From contig DBPR01000019.1 of NCBI GenBank assembly GCA_002305635.1, positions 93,347 through 157,346 of the forward strand: a DNA stretch of 64,000 nt. The letters run 5' to 3'. The notes under the pieces were generated by a model. It saw only the letters and a program-made list of their open reading frames with translations. It had not been told where the DNA came from and searched no databases. The position numbers were made by a program, and so were the translations under genes. Position 1 is the first letter of the stretch. The number at the start of each line of letters is the position of its first letter. Below are positions 34,616 through 42,064 of this stretch, in pieces. The stretch is from Anaerolineaceae bacterium UBA1415 (lineage in GTDB: Bacteria > Chloroflexota > Anaerolineae > Anaerolineales > Anaerolineaceae).

Positions 34616-35413
34616 TTAATCTTTCTTGGGCAGATTCGCGCTCACCAGAACATCATACAGCCAGAAGCCGATAGGACCGGCCACTAATGGTACGAGCACG
34701 GGCGGAATCAGCCAGTAAATACCATCGAACAAACCCTTGGTTCCAACCAGGAGGCCGAAGAGACGGGGTGCGAGGTCGCGGGCGGGGTTGATGGAATAGC
34801 CGGAGGGGCCGCCGAGGGAGAGACCAACTGCCAGGACAGCAAAACCAACCAGGAAGATTCCGAAATTGTCTTTGAGGCCGCTGTTCTTGAGGTCACCGCT
34901 CGCGCAGATACCCCAGATCAGGATAAAGGTGCCAAACAGTTCAGCAATAGAGGCTGTCAACAAGCTGTAAGAGCCAGACCCTGCCACACCTGCGGAGGGG
35001 CCACCCCAGAATGTTTGTCCAAAGACAGAACCGGGACCGGTCGACCAAACGTTGGGCAGGCCGGCAGCCACGAGGCCGTCACGATAGATGAAATACACAG
35101 CGGCAGCGCCAAGGAAGGCGCCGATCATTTGAGCTACGATATAGGGAACAACTTTCTTCCAGGGGAAGCCGCGGCGGACAGCCAGACCGAGGGTAACGGC
35201 TGGATTGAGATGGGCACCGGAAATACCACCGGAGACATAAGCAGCGATAATGACCGCGAATGCCCAGCCGATGGTGATCGTGTTCCAGTTATAAGCAGTT
35301 CCGGCCACGCGAGGGGCCAGACCGACGTTGGCGACAACACCATCACCGAGCAGGATCAGGATGAAGGTTCCAAATATTTCGCCGATAAATTCTTTGATTG
35401 TACGTTTGTCCAT
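34616..35413 (-). CDS. glpF: Glycerol facilitator / aquaglyceroporin
   Basis: A 265-residue MIP-family channel with six membrane segments. The two NPA half-helices are HLNPAVTLGL near residue 70 and SINPARDLAPRLF near 205. The Asp after the second NPAR (NPARD) is typical of glycerol channels rather than water channels. ATG 35413 gives MDKRTIKEFIGEIFGTF. The nearest AAGGAG is about 13 nt upstream, unusually far. It heads the leftward operon, fitting glycerol uptake ahead of glpK. Confidence 0.92.
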   Translation of the reverse strand: MDKRTIKEFIGEIFGTFILILLGDGVVANVGLAPRVAGTAYNWNTITIGWAFAVIIAAYVSGGISGAHLNPAVTLGLAVRRGFPWKKVVPYIVAQMIGAFLGAAAVYFIYRDGLVAAGLPNVWSTGPGSVFGQTFWGGPSAGVAGSGSYSLLTASIAELFGTFILIWGICASGDLKNSGLKDNFGIFLVGFAVLAVGLSLGGPSGYSINPARDLAPRLFGLLVGTKGLFDGIYWLIPPVLVPLVAGPIGFWLYDVLVSANLPKKD

Positions 35414-35505
35414 GATTTTATTTATTCTCCTTATAAATTTGTTTAAAAAAAGATGGTTTTGGGCACTGCTTTTCAAACAATTAGTGAATAGGCACACCTC
35501 CCTTT

Positions 35506-35520
35506 CATCTTGTACAGATG
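35506..35520. promoter_or_regulatory. Palindromic element upstream of glpF
   Basis: CATCT-TGTAC-AGATG is a 15-nt palindrome with a TGTAC centre, lying about 95 bp before the glpF ATG and downstream of the candidate promoter. A wider TTTCATC/GATGAAA repeat surrounds it. It could be an operator or an RNA hairpin in the glpF leader. Confidence 0.4.
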
Positions 35521-35612
35521 TTTGTTGATGAAATCAGATATTGAACCCCCAGCAGATAAAAACACGCAACAAGTTGCTGTCAATCTTTCTGAACCTGAGG
35601 TCAAGCCTCTTT

Positions 35613-35640
35613 TTGATAAACTAACATTAATCACTGTCAA
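35613..35640 (-). promoter_or_regulatory. Candidate promoter of the glpF-dhaKL-glpK-dhaM operon
   Basis: On the minus strand TTGACA (35640-35635) and TATCAA (35618-35613) are separated by 16 bp. The implied leader before glpF is about 190 nt. Confidence 0.45.
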
Positions 35641-35776
35641 TATAATGTTCCTGTTTTCTTCGATGTTCAATAACAAAACTGACCGGTTTTGTGGTTCAGG
35701 CTTATTACGAATACTGATTTAAGCCCAATTGCAAACCACCTCCGCTGAGACAACTCTATTCTACACCATTTTTCCG

Positions 35777-35794
35777 AAGTTGTATAGACGACTT
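35777..35794. promoter_or_regulatory. Candidate GntR/HutC-type operator
   Basis: AAGTTGT-ATAG-ACGACTT is an 18-nt near-palindrome (one mismatch). Its core GTATAGAC (35782-35789) matches the HutC-subfamily consensus GTMTAKAC. A second, imperfect core GTATAGAT (35871-35878) overlaps the -10 of the rightward promoter. No GntR regulator is in the window. Confidence 0.45.
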
Positions 35795-35849
35795 GCACAA
35801 AATTCAATGTTTTTTAAGGTTACAGAGTTATTAAGTAGTATAATACCAT

Positions 35850-35877
35850 TTGGCATTAATTTGTAAGCTTGTATAGA
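35850..35877 (+). promoter_or_regulatory. Candidate promoter of the glpA-glpB-DUF1667 operon
   Basis: TTGGCA (35850-35855) and TATAGA (35872-35877) are separated by 16 bp, giving a leader of about 120 nt before the GTG start at 36005. A second TATAAT lies at 35839-35844. Confidence 0.45.
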
Positions 35878-36004
35878 TTTATTTTCTTTCAGATTAATAG
35901 CCGTTCATCGCTCAAAGGCAGCTTCAACAAATAATCCCGAAGATCATTCCCATCGGCATCATGATCGATGAGCTGCCAAAAAATACAATAGGTTGGAGGT
36001 AAGT

Positions 36005-37501
36005 GTGCAGGAAAAATACGATTATCTCGTAATCGGGGGAGGCGTTGTCGGGTCAATGATTGCCCGCTGGCTTTCCCGCTATGAAGGCAGAGTCTTACTG
36101 ATTGAAAAGGAAGCTGATCTCGGCATGGGGTGTTCGTCTGCCAATACCGCCATCGTCCATGCCGGCTACGATCCCCTCCCAGGTTCTCTCAAAGCGCTCA
36201 TGAATGTGCGCGCGAATCCAATGTGGGACCAACTCGCGGGTGAACTTGGCTTCGCCTTCGAACGACGCGGTGACTATGTGGTCGCCGTCGGCGAAGAAGA
36301 ACTCCCCCTGGTCGACAAACTCATGCAACAAGGCATCAAAAATGGTGTCCCAGGTATGCGCATGATCGATGGCGCTGAAATGCGTTCCCGTGAGCGCGAC
36401 ATCAACCCCGAAGTCAGCGGCGCCCTCTGGGCCAGCACCGGCGGTCTTTGCGATCCCTTCCAGGTCACCGTTGCGGCGGCTGAAAACGCCGTCAACAACG
36501 GCGCCACCGTCCTATTCAACACGGCTTTTGAGGACTTCATCTGGGAAGGCAGCCGAATCATCGGCGTCAAGACCAACCGCGGCGACTTCTTTGCCCGTTG
36601 GGTCATCAACGCGGCTGGCATCTACTCTGACGATGTCATGCATAAAGCCGGCGTTCGTCCCGAATTCTTCATCAAAGCCCGCAAAGGCGAATATTTTATC
36701 TTTGACCGCGCCGAAGTCCAGATCCACAATGTGCTCTTCCCCGTACCATCCAGTCGCGGCAAGGGTATTCTCGTTACAGGAACCCTGCACGAAAACACCA
36801 TCATCGGCCCCAATGCCAACATCATTGACGATAAGGAAGACACATCCCTGACCAAAGAAGGCATGGATGAGCTGCTCAGTGGCGCCCAAAAGTTGATCCC
36901 GAGCCTCAACCTGAAACATTCCATCGCGAATTTTGTCGGTCTGCGGCCCATGGGCAACGGACCTTGCCTGACCCCTGGCATCAACTACAACAACGATTTC
37001 GTCATCGAAATTCCTGAAAAGGTTCAGGGCTTCGTCAATCTGGGCGGCATCGAATCCCCCGGTCTCACCTCAGCCCCAGCCATCGCTGAAAGGGTGGTCG
37101 ATCTGATGAAAGATGCCGGTGAGATCTTCATTGATAAGAAAGATTGGGATCCAATTCGTCCAGCACGACCCCGTTTCTCAAAACTGACTCACCAGGAACG
37201 CAAACTGCTGTGCGAAATTGACCCACGCTACGGCAGGATCATCTGCCGCTGTGAAAACGTCACCGAAGGCGAAATTGTCGCAGAAATTCACGCTCCGGTG
37301 CCAGCCCAGACATACGACGCGATCAAACGCCGCACCTGGCTGGGCACTGGCCGCTGCCAGGGTGGTTTTGATATGTCGCGCGTGGTCGCGATCCTTGCCC
37401 GAGAAATGGGAACTTCGCCCTTCGAAATCACCAAACGTGGCGAAGGCTCAGAATACCTCATCCGGACTACCAAGAACGTGGAGGTCGAAAATGTCGATTA
37501 A
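36005..37501 (+). CDS. glpA: GlpA-like anaerobic glycerol-3-phosphate dehydrogenase, FAD subunit
   Basis: A 498-residue FAD-dependent oxidoreductase expected to oxidise glycerol 3-phosphate to DHAP. The dinucleotide-binding motif is YLVIGGGVVGSMIARWLS, followed by LLIEKEADLGMGCSSANTAI and a DAO-type catalytic domain. The C-terminal ~100 residues are a BFD-like [2Fe-2S] domain with IICRCENVTEGEI and GTGRCQGGFDM. The Cys usually seen after QGGF is Asp here. The GTG at 36005 has GGAGG at 5 nt and is preferred over the in-frame TTG at 35993. It overlaps the next gene by 11 bp. Confidence 0.88.
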   Translation: MQEKYDYLVIGGGVVGSMIARWLSRYEGRVLLIEKEADLGMGCSSANTAIVHAGYDPLPGSLKALMNVRANPMWDQLAGELGFAFERRGDYVVAVGEEELPLVDKLMQQGIKNGVPGMRMIDGAEMRSRERDINPEVSGALWASTGGLCDPFQVTVAAAENAVNNGATVLFNTAFEDFIWEGSRIIGVKTNRGDFFARWVINAAGIYSDDVMHKAGVRPEFFIKARKGEYFIFDRAEVQIHNVLFPVPSSRGKGILVTGTLHENTIIGPNANIIDDKEDTSLTKEGMDELLSGAQKLIPSLNLKHSIANFVGLRPMGNGPCLTPGINYNNDFVIEIPEKVQGFVNLGGIESPGLTSAPAIAERVVDLMKDAGEIFIDKKDWDPIRPARPRFSKLTHQERKLLCEIDPRYGRIICRCENVTEGEIVAEIHAPVPAQTYDAIKRRTWLGTGRCQGGFDMSRVVAILAREMGTSPFEITKRGEGSEYLIRTTKNVEVENVD

Positions 37502-38777
37502 AAAACAATATGATGTGGTTGTAATTGGCGCCGGTCCGAGCGGTCTGGCAGCTGCCATCGAGGCCAAAAAAGGCGGCGCTGACGATGTGCTTGTCATCGA
37601 GCGCGATGTCGAATTGGGCGGCATTCTCCTGCAATGTATCCATAACGGCTTCGGTCTGCAAACTTTCAAAGAAGATCTGCCCGGGCCCGAATACGCCCAG
37701 CGCTTTATTAATGAAGCAAAATCCCTCGGGATCACTTTCTTGATGGATACCATGGTCATGGATGTGACCTCGCAGCGCAAGCTTTATCTCTCCAGCAAGG
37801 ATTTTGGCTATCTTGAGGTCGACGCCCATGCCATCGTCCTTGCCATGGGCTGCCGCGAACGTTCCCGTGCTCAGGTTCGCATCCCCGGCTACCGCCCCAA
37901 CGGCGTTTTTACCGCGGGAACAGCCCAGCGCTGGGTCAACGTTGAAGGCTTCATGCCCGGCAATAAATTCGTCATCCTCGGTTCAGGCGATATCGGTATG
38001 ATCATGGCCCGACGCCTTACTTTCGAAGGCGCAAAAGTTGAGCGCGTGCTCGAAATTCAATCTTACCTCTCCGGCCTGAGCCGTAACTACGTCCAGTGTC
38101 TCGAGGACTGGGGCATCCCCCTGCAATTGCGCCATACCATCAAAAAGATCCATGGCAAAAACCGCGTCGAAGCCATTGAATCGGTTGCGGTTGATGACAA
38201 GTGGAATTTCATCCCTGGCACCGAAGAGATAATCTCCTGCGATACGCTGCTGCTCTCGGTAGGCCTCATCCCCGAAAATGAGCTTAGCAAAAAAGCTGGC
38301 GTCATGCTCGACCCCGTCACCGGTGGTCCCTTTGTTGATGAACACTTCCAGACCAACGTACCCGGCATCTTTGCCGCAGGAAACGTGGTTCATGTTTATG
38401 ACCTGGTCGATTATGTTTCCATGGCTGGTTTTGAGGCCGGTAAAAGCGCCGCTGAATTTGCGCTGGCAGAAAAAGAACGCGCTGCCCGCTACATTCCCCT
38501 CAAAGCTGGCAAAAACGTTCGCTACATTGTCCCCCACAAACTCGACAAAAAAGCCCTCGAACAGGGCGACATCAGCCTGCAGATGCGCGTCACCCAACCC
38601 ATCGAGGAAGATGTCTGGCTGGAAGTCCGGGGAGAAGAGAACAGCATCGTCCGTCGGTCAGAACGCTATGTTCGCCCGGGCGAGATGGTCACCATCGTGC
38701 TCAAATCCAGCATGGCGGCCGAAGTCGAAAAGACCGGCGTCCTGACCGTCGATATCTATCCCAAATCGGAGGCATAA
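37491..38777 (+). CDS. GlpB-like FAD/NAD(P)-dependent oxidoreductase
   Basis: A 428-residue flavoprotein with two nucleotide-binding motifs: VVVIGAGPSGLAAAIEAKKG at the N-terminus and FVILGSGDIGMIMARRL near residue 165. GGILLQCIHNGFG and GIFAAGNVVHVYDLVDYVS (FAD-binding end motif) are also conserved. In anaerobic bacteria this type sits beside GlpA-like proteins and DUF1667 proteins, and likely passes electrons from glycerol 3-phosphate oxidation to another carrier. The ATG at 37491 lies inside the end of glpA; upstream in-frame starts are unlikely. It ends 1 nt before the next gene. Confidence 0.85.
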   Translation: MSIKKQYDVVVIGAGPSGLAAAIEAKKGGADDVLVIERDVELGGILLQCIHNGFGLQTFKEDLPGPEYAQRFINEAKSLGITFLMDTMVMDVTSQRKLYLSSKDFGYLEVDAHAIVLAMGCRERSRAQVRIPGYRPNGVFTAGTAQRWVNVEGFMPGNKFVILGSGDIGMIMARRLTFEGAKVERVLEIQSYLSGLSRNYVQCLEDWGIPLQLRHTIKKIHGKNRVEAIESVAVDDKWNFIPGTEEIISCDTLLLSVGLIPENELSKKAGVMLDPVTGGPFVDEHFQTNVPGIFAAGNVVHVYDLVDYVSMAGFEAGKSAAEFALAEKERAARYIPLKAGKNVRYIVPHKLDKKALEQGDISLQMRVTQPIEEDVWLEVRGEENSIVRRSERYVRPGEMVTIVLKSSMAAEVEKTGVLTVDIYPKSEA

Positions 38778-38778
38778 G

Positions 38779-39144
38779 ATGGAAGAAAAGAACTTTATCT
38801 GCACCGCTTGCCCAATGGGCTGCAAATTGATCGTCCGCATGGAAGGCGATGAGGTCATTAAAATTTTAGGGAATCGCTGCCGCAGAGGCGAGACTTACGG
38901 TCGTCAGGAGGCGATCGCGCCGCAGCGCATGGTCGCGACTACGGTAAGGATCCCCAATGGTTTTTATCCTCTCCTGCCTGTTTACACAAAAGGAACAATT
39001 CCAAAGAGCAGAATTCCAGAGGTTCTGGCAAAGATCCGTGCCATCGAAGTCAGCGCGCCAGTCAAAGCCGAAGATGTCATCATCCCCAACATCATCGGCA
39101 CCGGCGTGGACGTCATCGCCAGCCGGGATATGCCCGAAAAGTAA
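38779..39144 (+). CDS. DUF1667 Fe-S-type protein, glycerol operon partner
   Basis: A 121-residue DUF1667 protein. Its N-terminus has FICTACPMGCKLIV (CxxCxxxC) and a fourth Cys in GNRCRRGETYG, suggesting an Fe-S cluster. The rest includes RMVATTVRIPNG and a C-terminal Val/Ile-rich segment. Such proteins are regularly encoded directly after GlpA/GlpB-like flavoproteins in anaerobes and may replace GlpC as the electron-transfer component. That role is inferred from context. AGGC lies before the ATG. A terminator follows. Confidence 0.82.
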   Translation: MEEKNFICTACPMGCKLIVRMEGDEVIKILGNRCRRGETYGRQEAIAPQRMVATTVRIPNGFYPLLPVYTKGTIPKSRIPEVLAKIRAIEVSAPVKAEDVIIPNIIGTGVDVIASRDMPEK

Positions 39145-39169
39145 ACGCACAAAATTGTTTTTACGATCC

Positions 39170-39200
39170 AAAAGACCCTGTGATACCACGGGGTCTTTTT
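39170..39200 (+). terminator. Rho-independent terminator of the rightward glp operon
   Basis: AAAAGACCC (39170-39178) pairs with GGGTCTTTTT (39191-39200). The inner stem extends through TGTG/CCAC-like pairs. A T run is part of the 3' arm. Confidence 0.85.
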
Positions 39201-39350
39201 GTTGTGTGGGTCTTTTTATGTGAGTCAATTTTTACGGTCTAAACAATGTACTCGTAAGGATATTAAACCCTTCATTTAGGTTCGATTCGACATCAAAACT
39301 TCGCCAATTCACATTGGTCAAAAACAGGTTGGTAAGGGAACTACCTTAAG

Positions 39351-39582
39351 CCTTCTCCGCGGGGAGAAGGTGCCCGCAGAGCGGACTGCTTGCGCCCTGG
39401 TTTAGCAGGGTGAGGGGCTGCCCGAAGGGCAGGCTAATTTAATTAGGTTCGCAGAGTGAGATAGCCATCAGCAGGGCAGATCAGAGCTAAAAACAGCCTT
39501 CTCCGCGGGGAGAAGGTGCCCGAAGGGCGGATGAGGGGCTGCCCGAAGGGCAGGCTAATTACACTGGGTTCGCAGGGTGAGA
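39351..39582 (+). repeat. Tandem pair of palindromic repeat elements
   Basis: Two copies, 39351-39461 and 39497-39582. Each starts CCTTCTCCGCGGGGAGAAGG, then GTGCCCG, then TGAGGGGCTGCCCGAAGGG and CAGGCTAATT, and ends in a GGTTCGCAG-GTGAGA-like segment. Copy 1 carries about 24 extra bases between the GTGCCCG block and TGAGGGG. The start sequence is itself a hairpin. No gene is seen in 39201-39660. Confidence 0.75.
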
Positions 39583-39660
39583 AGCAGTCTGGACAATTAC
39601 CCCCAGGGAATCAACATACCCAAAGGGTCATTATTGGTGTCGAAACAAAGGGACACTACA

Positions 39661-40092
39661 TCATGATTTTCTATCAAGCTTCCATTGATAAACAAAAGCG
39701 ATCAACAAAGGTACCAGCGTTGCAATCGCGATCACCCAGATCAGGTAATTGATTTGCGTAATCTCAAGAAAGAACAAAGTGTTGGCGGCCAGCAATCCCA
39801 ACAGGGAGCTGGCAAGCATCGAAGTAGTGGCGACTTCCATCATTGCTTTTGAGCGTTGATCCGCCTCTTGTTTTGGCAGCTGGCGATACTTACGGCTGAA
39901 GAAGGAGAAAGAGCTTTCTGACATCGCCGCGGTGTAAGCCAGATTCGAAAAGATGGCTGTGTTAACGAACACAATGGCAACGATCATGTAAACCAGGCGA
40001 ATATTGGCGTTGAGGCCTGGATGGAACAAGGCCTGGATCGCCAGCGTCGCTCCCAGGGAAATGTTGAGGTACATTAAGATCTTCCTTGCCAT
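39661..40092 (-). CDS. Membrane protein of unknown function
   Basis: A 143-residue protein with four hydrophobic segments in two pairs (YLNISLGATLAIQALF, IRLVYMIVAIVFVNTAIF, TSMLASSLLGLLAANTLFF, YLIWVIAIATLVPLLIAF). A charged loop between the pairs contains SRKYRQLPKQEADQRSKAMM. Not recognised. It lies on the same strand as, and 135 bp downstream of, the carbamoyltransferase gene. Confidence 0.65.
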   Translation of the reverse strand: MARKILMYLNISLGATLAIQALFHPGLNANIRLVYMIVAIVFVNTAIFSNLAYTAAMSESSFSFFSRKYRQLPKQEADQRSKAMMEVATTSMLASSLLGLLAANTLFFLEITQINYLIWVIAIATLVPLLIAFVYQWKLDRKS

Positions 40093-40227
40093 GTCTGCTC
40101 CGTATCTTTTCGCTATTTTACCTGCTTTTTCTTGTTAATTACCCGTCCGGTTCACCAGCATCCAGCTGTAAAAACAATGGTGGCGATTTGCCACCATTGT
40201 CCATTAATTGCAAAAACCAATAGAGAC

Positions 40228-41208
40228 TTAGCTCATGGTCAACGCCATGACGGCTTTCTGCGCGTGCAGGCGATTTTCCGCCTCATCATAAACGACCGAG
40301 TTGGGGCCTAAAATGACCTCATCCGTGACCTCAATATTGCGGTCGGCGGGTAAAGGATGCATGTAGATCGCGTCCGGTTTGCCCAGTTCCAGACGGCGCT
40401 GGTCCATGATCCAATCTTTGTAAGAATCCTGCAATTCCTTGCCCTTGGCGGGGTCGGCTGTCGTCAGCAAGGGCCCCCAGCTCTTGGCGTAAATCACGTC
40501 GGCATCCTTCATGCTCTCGTCCATGTCGTGAACGATCTCAAAAGAGGTGCCCCATTTTTTGGCTTCATCAGCGGCCTGCTGTTCGATCTCGGGCATCAAC
40601 GGGAATTCCTTCGGGTACGCCAGGGTAACGTCCATCCCAAAGCGCGGCATCTGGATGATGAGCGATTGCGGTACGGAAATTGGCTTCAGGTACGAAGCCG
40701 CGTATGCCCAGGAAACAACGATCTTCTTTTTCTTCAGATCACGTCCTTTTTTCTCCATGATCGTCATCAGATCAGCCAGGCACTGGAAAGGGTGATAAAT
40801 ATCGCACTGCATGTTCAAAACCGGCACGCGGCTGGCCTGCGCGACTTCGTTGAGATAAGCGTTGCCAACCTGCCAGTCGCAGTGGCGGATCGCGATCCCG
40901 TCAAAATAACGGCCGTAGATCTCGCCGATCTCTTTGGCGGTATCTCCGTGAGATATTTGGGTGGTGCTGCTTTCGATAAAGGCGCCGTGGCCGCCGAGTT
41001 GGGCAATGCCCGCCTCAAAAGAACCGCGGGTGCGGGTGCTGCTGAAGAAAAAGAGCATTGCCAGAACTTTGTCCCGCAGGTAGGCATGCGGTTCGTTGAG
41101 CGCGCGTTTGCGTTTGAGGTCCCAGGCGACGTCCAGAACGGTTTCGACCTCCTCTTTGGAAAAATCAAGATCGCCGATCAGGTCTCGTCCGTGCAGAAAT
41201 GTTTGCAT
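40228..41208 (-). CDS. Carbamoyltransferase of the OTC/AOTC/YgeW superfamily
   Basis: A 326-residue transcarbamylase. The carbamoyl-phosphate motif is FSSTRTRGSFEAG near residue 55, the second motif is YHPFQCLADLMT near 140, and SWAYAASYLKP follows. The substrate-specificity motif that reads HCLP in ornithine carbamoyltransferases is MHPLPADRNIEV here. This argues against a classical OTC and toward the knotted group (acetylornithine carbamoyltransferase, YgeW). It clusters with a YgeY-like M20 hydrolase. AGGAG precedes the ATG. True amino substrate not determinable from sequence alone. Confidence 0.8.
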   Translation of the reverse strand: MQTFLHGRDLIGDLDFSKEEVETVLDVAWDLKRKRALNEPHAYLRDKVLAMLFFFSSTRTRGSFEAGIAQLGGHGAFIESSTTQISHGDTAKEIGEIYGRYFDGIAIRHCDWQVGNAYLNEVAQASRVPVLNMQCDIYHPFQCLADLMTIMEKKGRDLKKKKIVVSWAYAASYLKPISVPQSLIIQMPRFGMDVTLAYPKEFPLMPEIEQQAADEAKKWGTSFEIVHDMDESMKDADVIYAKSWGPLLTTADPAKGKELQDSYKDWIMDQRRLELGKPDAIYMHPLPADRNIEVTDEVILGPNSVVYDEAENRLHAQKAVMALTMS

Positions 41209-41297
41209 TATTCTCTCCTAATTGAATAGTTTTGCTTATTATAATCAATCATTGCTATTTCAGAAAAAGGTTCGGTAAGGCCGATGTGCTGGGGCTT

Positions 41298-42005
41298 TCA
41301 GAACCCGAATTTAAAAACATCAGGAACAGCCCCGGTACCAAAAGTCGCTATTCCCATTCGATACAAAGCCCTGGCATGAATACGATCATGCCAGAGAAAT
41401 CGTCTCAACACCTTTGGTATTGACCATTGTTCCCCATAGCTGCCGTCATACACCTTTCCCGATAAAAAGTCACCCCTTGTTTCCAATGCCTTAAATCCGC
41501 GCGAACGGTTTTCTAGGATCGTTCCCTCATTGGACACATCCAGTCCGATCTCACCCCAGTAATACGCGTTGACATTTTTGGTGTGGATGTACATTTCCGA
41601 AGCAGTCCGAGGGGTTGTTCCGTAAAAGGTCTTTCTTTCAGGCAAAACACTTCGCTCCTTATCTGGGAAGGAGTCATATAAGCTAAGAAAGTCACTTGCA
41701 GATTTGAGTACCAGCGATTTTAACTGCGTATATTGTTCAATGGACAGATCTTCTTTTTCTTTCTCAAACAAGACATCAGAATCGGCATCTTTAATGCAAA
41801 GATCGCTTACTTTTTCCTGAGTGATCATTGCTTCAATGGAAGATGGCGGGGTTTCTCCTGCCCAGAGAAACCAGGAATTCACTTCCTTCGGCATTTTATA
41901 CAGAGCTTCTTTCTTTGAAGCTCCACGGGTAAAAGCGCCGATAACATTGCTTGCATACAGCAGGCTGTCATTCTTATTATGTTCCCAGACACAGCGAACG
42001 ATCAT
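41298..42005 (-). CDS. DinB-like protein of unknown function
   Basis: A 235-residue protein. The first ~60 residues (ending VNSWFLWAGETPPSS) resemble a small alpha/beta domain, and the rest is helical. Histidines in YIHTKNVNAYYWGEI and FLWHDRIHARALYRM are placed like the metal-binding triad of DinB-type four-helix bundles. The family assignment is tentative. It lies between the M20 hydrolase and the carbamoyltransferase on the same strand. GGAAAA before the ATG is a weak ribosome site. Confidence 0.6.
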   Translation of the reverse strand: MIVRCVWEHNKNDSLLYASNVIGAFTRGASKKEALYKMPKEVNSWFLWAGETPPSSIEAMITQEKVSDLCIKDADSDVLFEKEKEDLSIEQYTQLKSLVLKSASDFLSLYDSFPDKERSVLPERKTFYGTTPRTASEMYIHTKNVNAYYWGEIGLDVSNEGTILENRSRGFKALETRGDFLSGKVYDGSYGEQWSIPKVLRRFLWHDRIHARALYRMGIATFGTGAVPDVFKFGF

Positions 42006-42021
42006 TTTTCCATCTTAACAA

Positions 42022-42049
42022 TCAGAGCCTCCCAAAAGGAAGGCTCTGA
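42022..42049 (-). terminator. Hairpin after the M20 hydrolase gene
   Basis: TCAGAGCCT (42022-42030) pairs with AGGCTCTGA (42041-42049) around a short loop, 15 bp past the M20 stop codon. The minus strand continues TTGTT, so termination is likely partial. Confidence 0.6.
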
Positions 42050-42064
42050 CCTACATCCTCACGT

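Noticed and set aside
39351..39582. CRISPR array
   Set aside because: Only two copies with unequal length and no regular spacers or cas genes.
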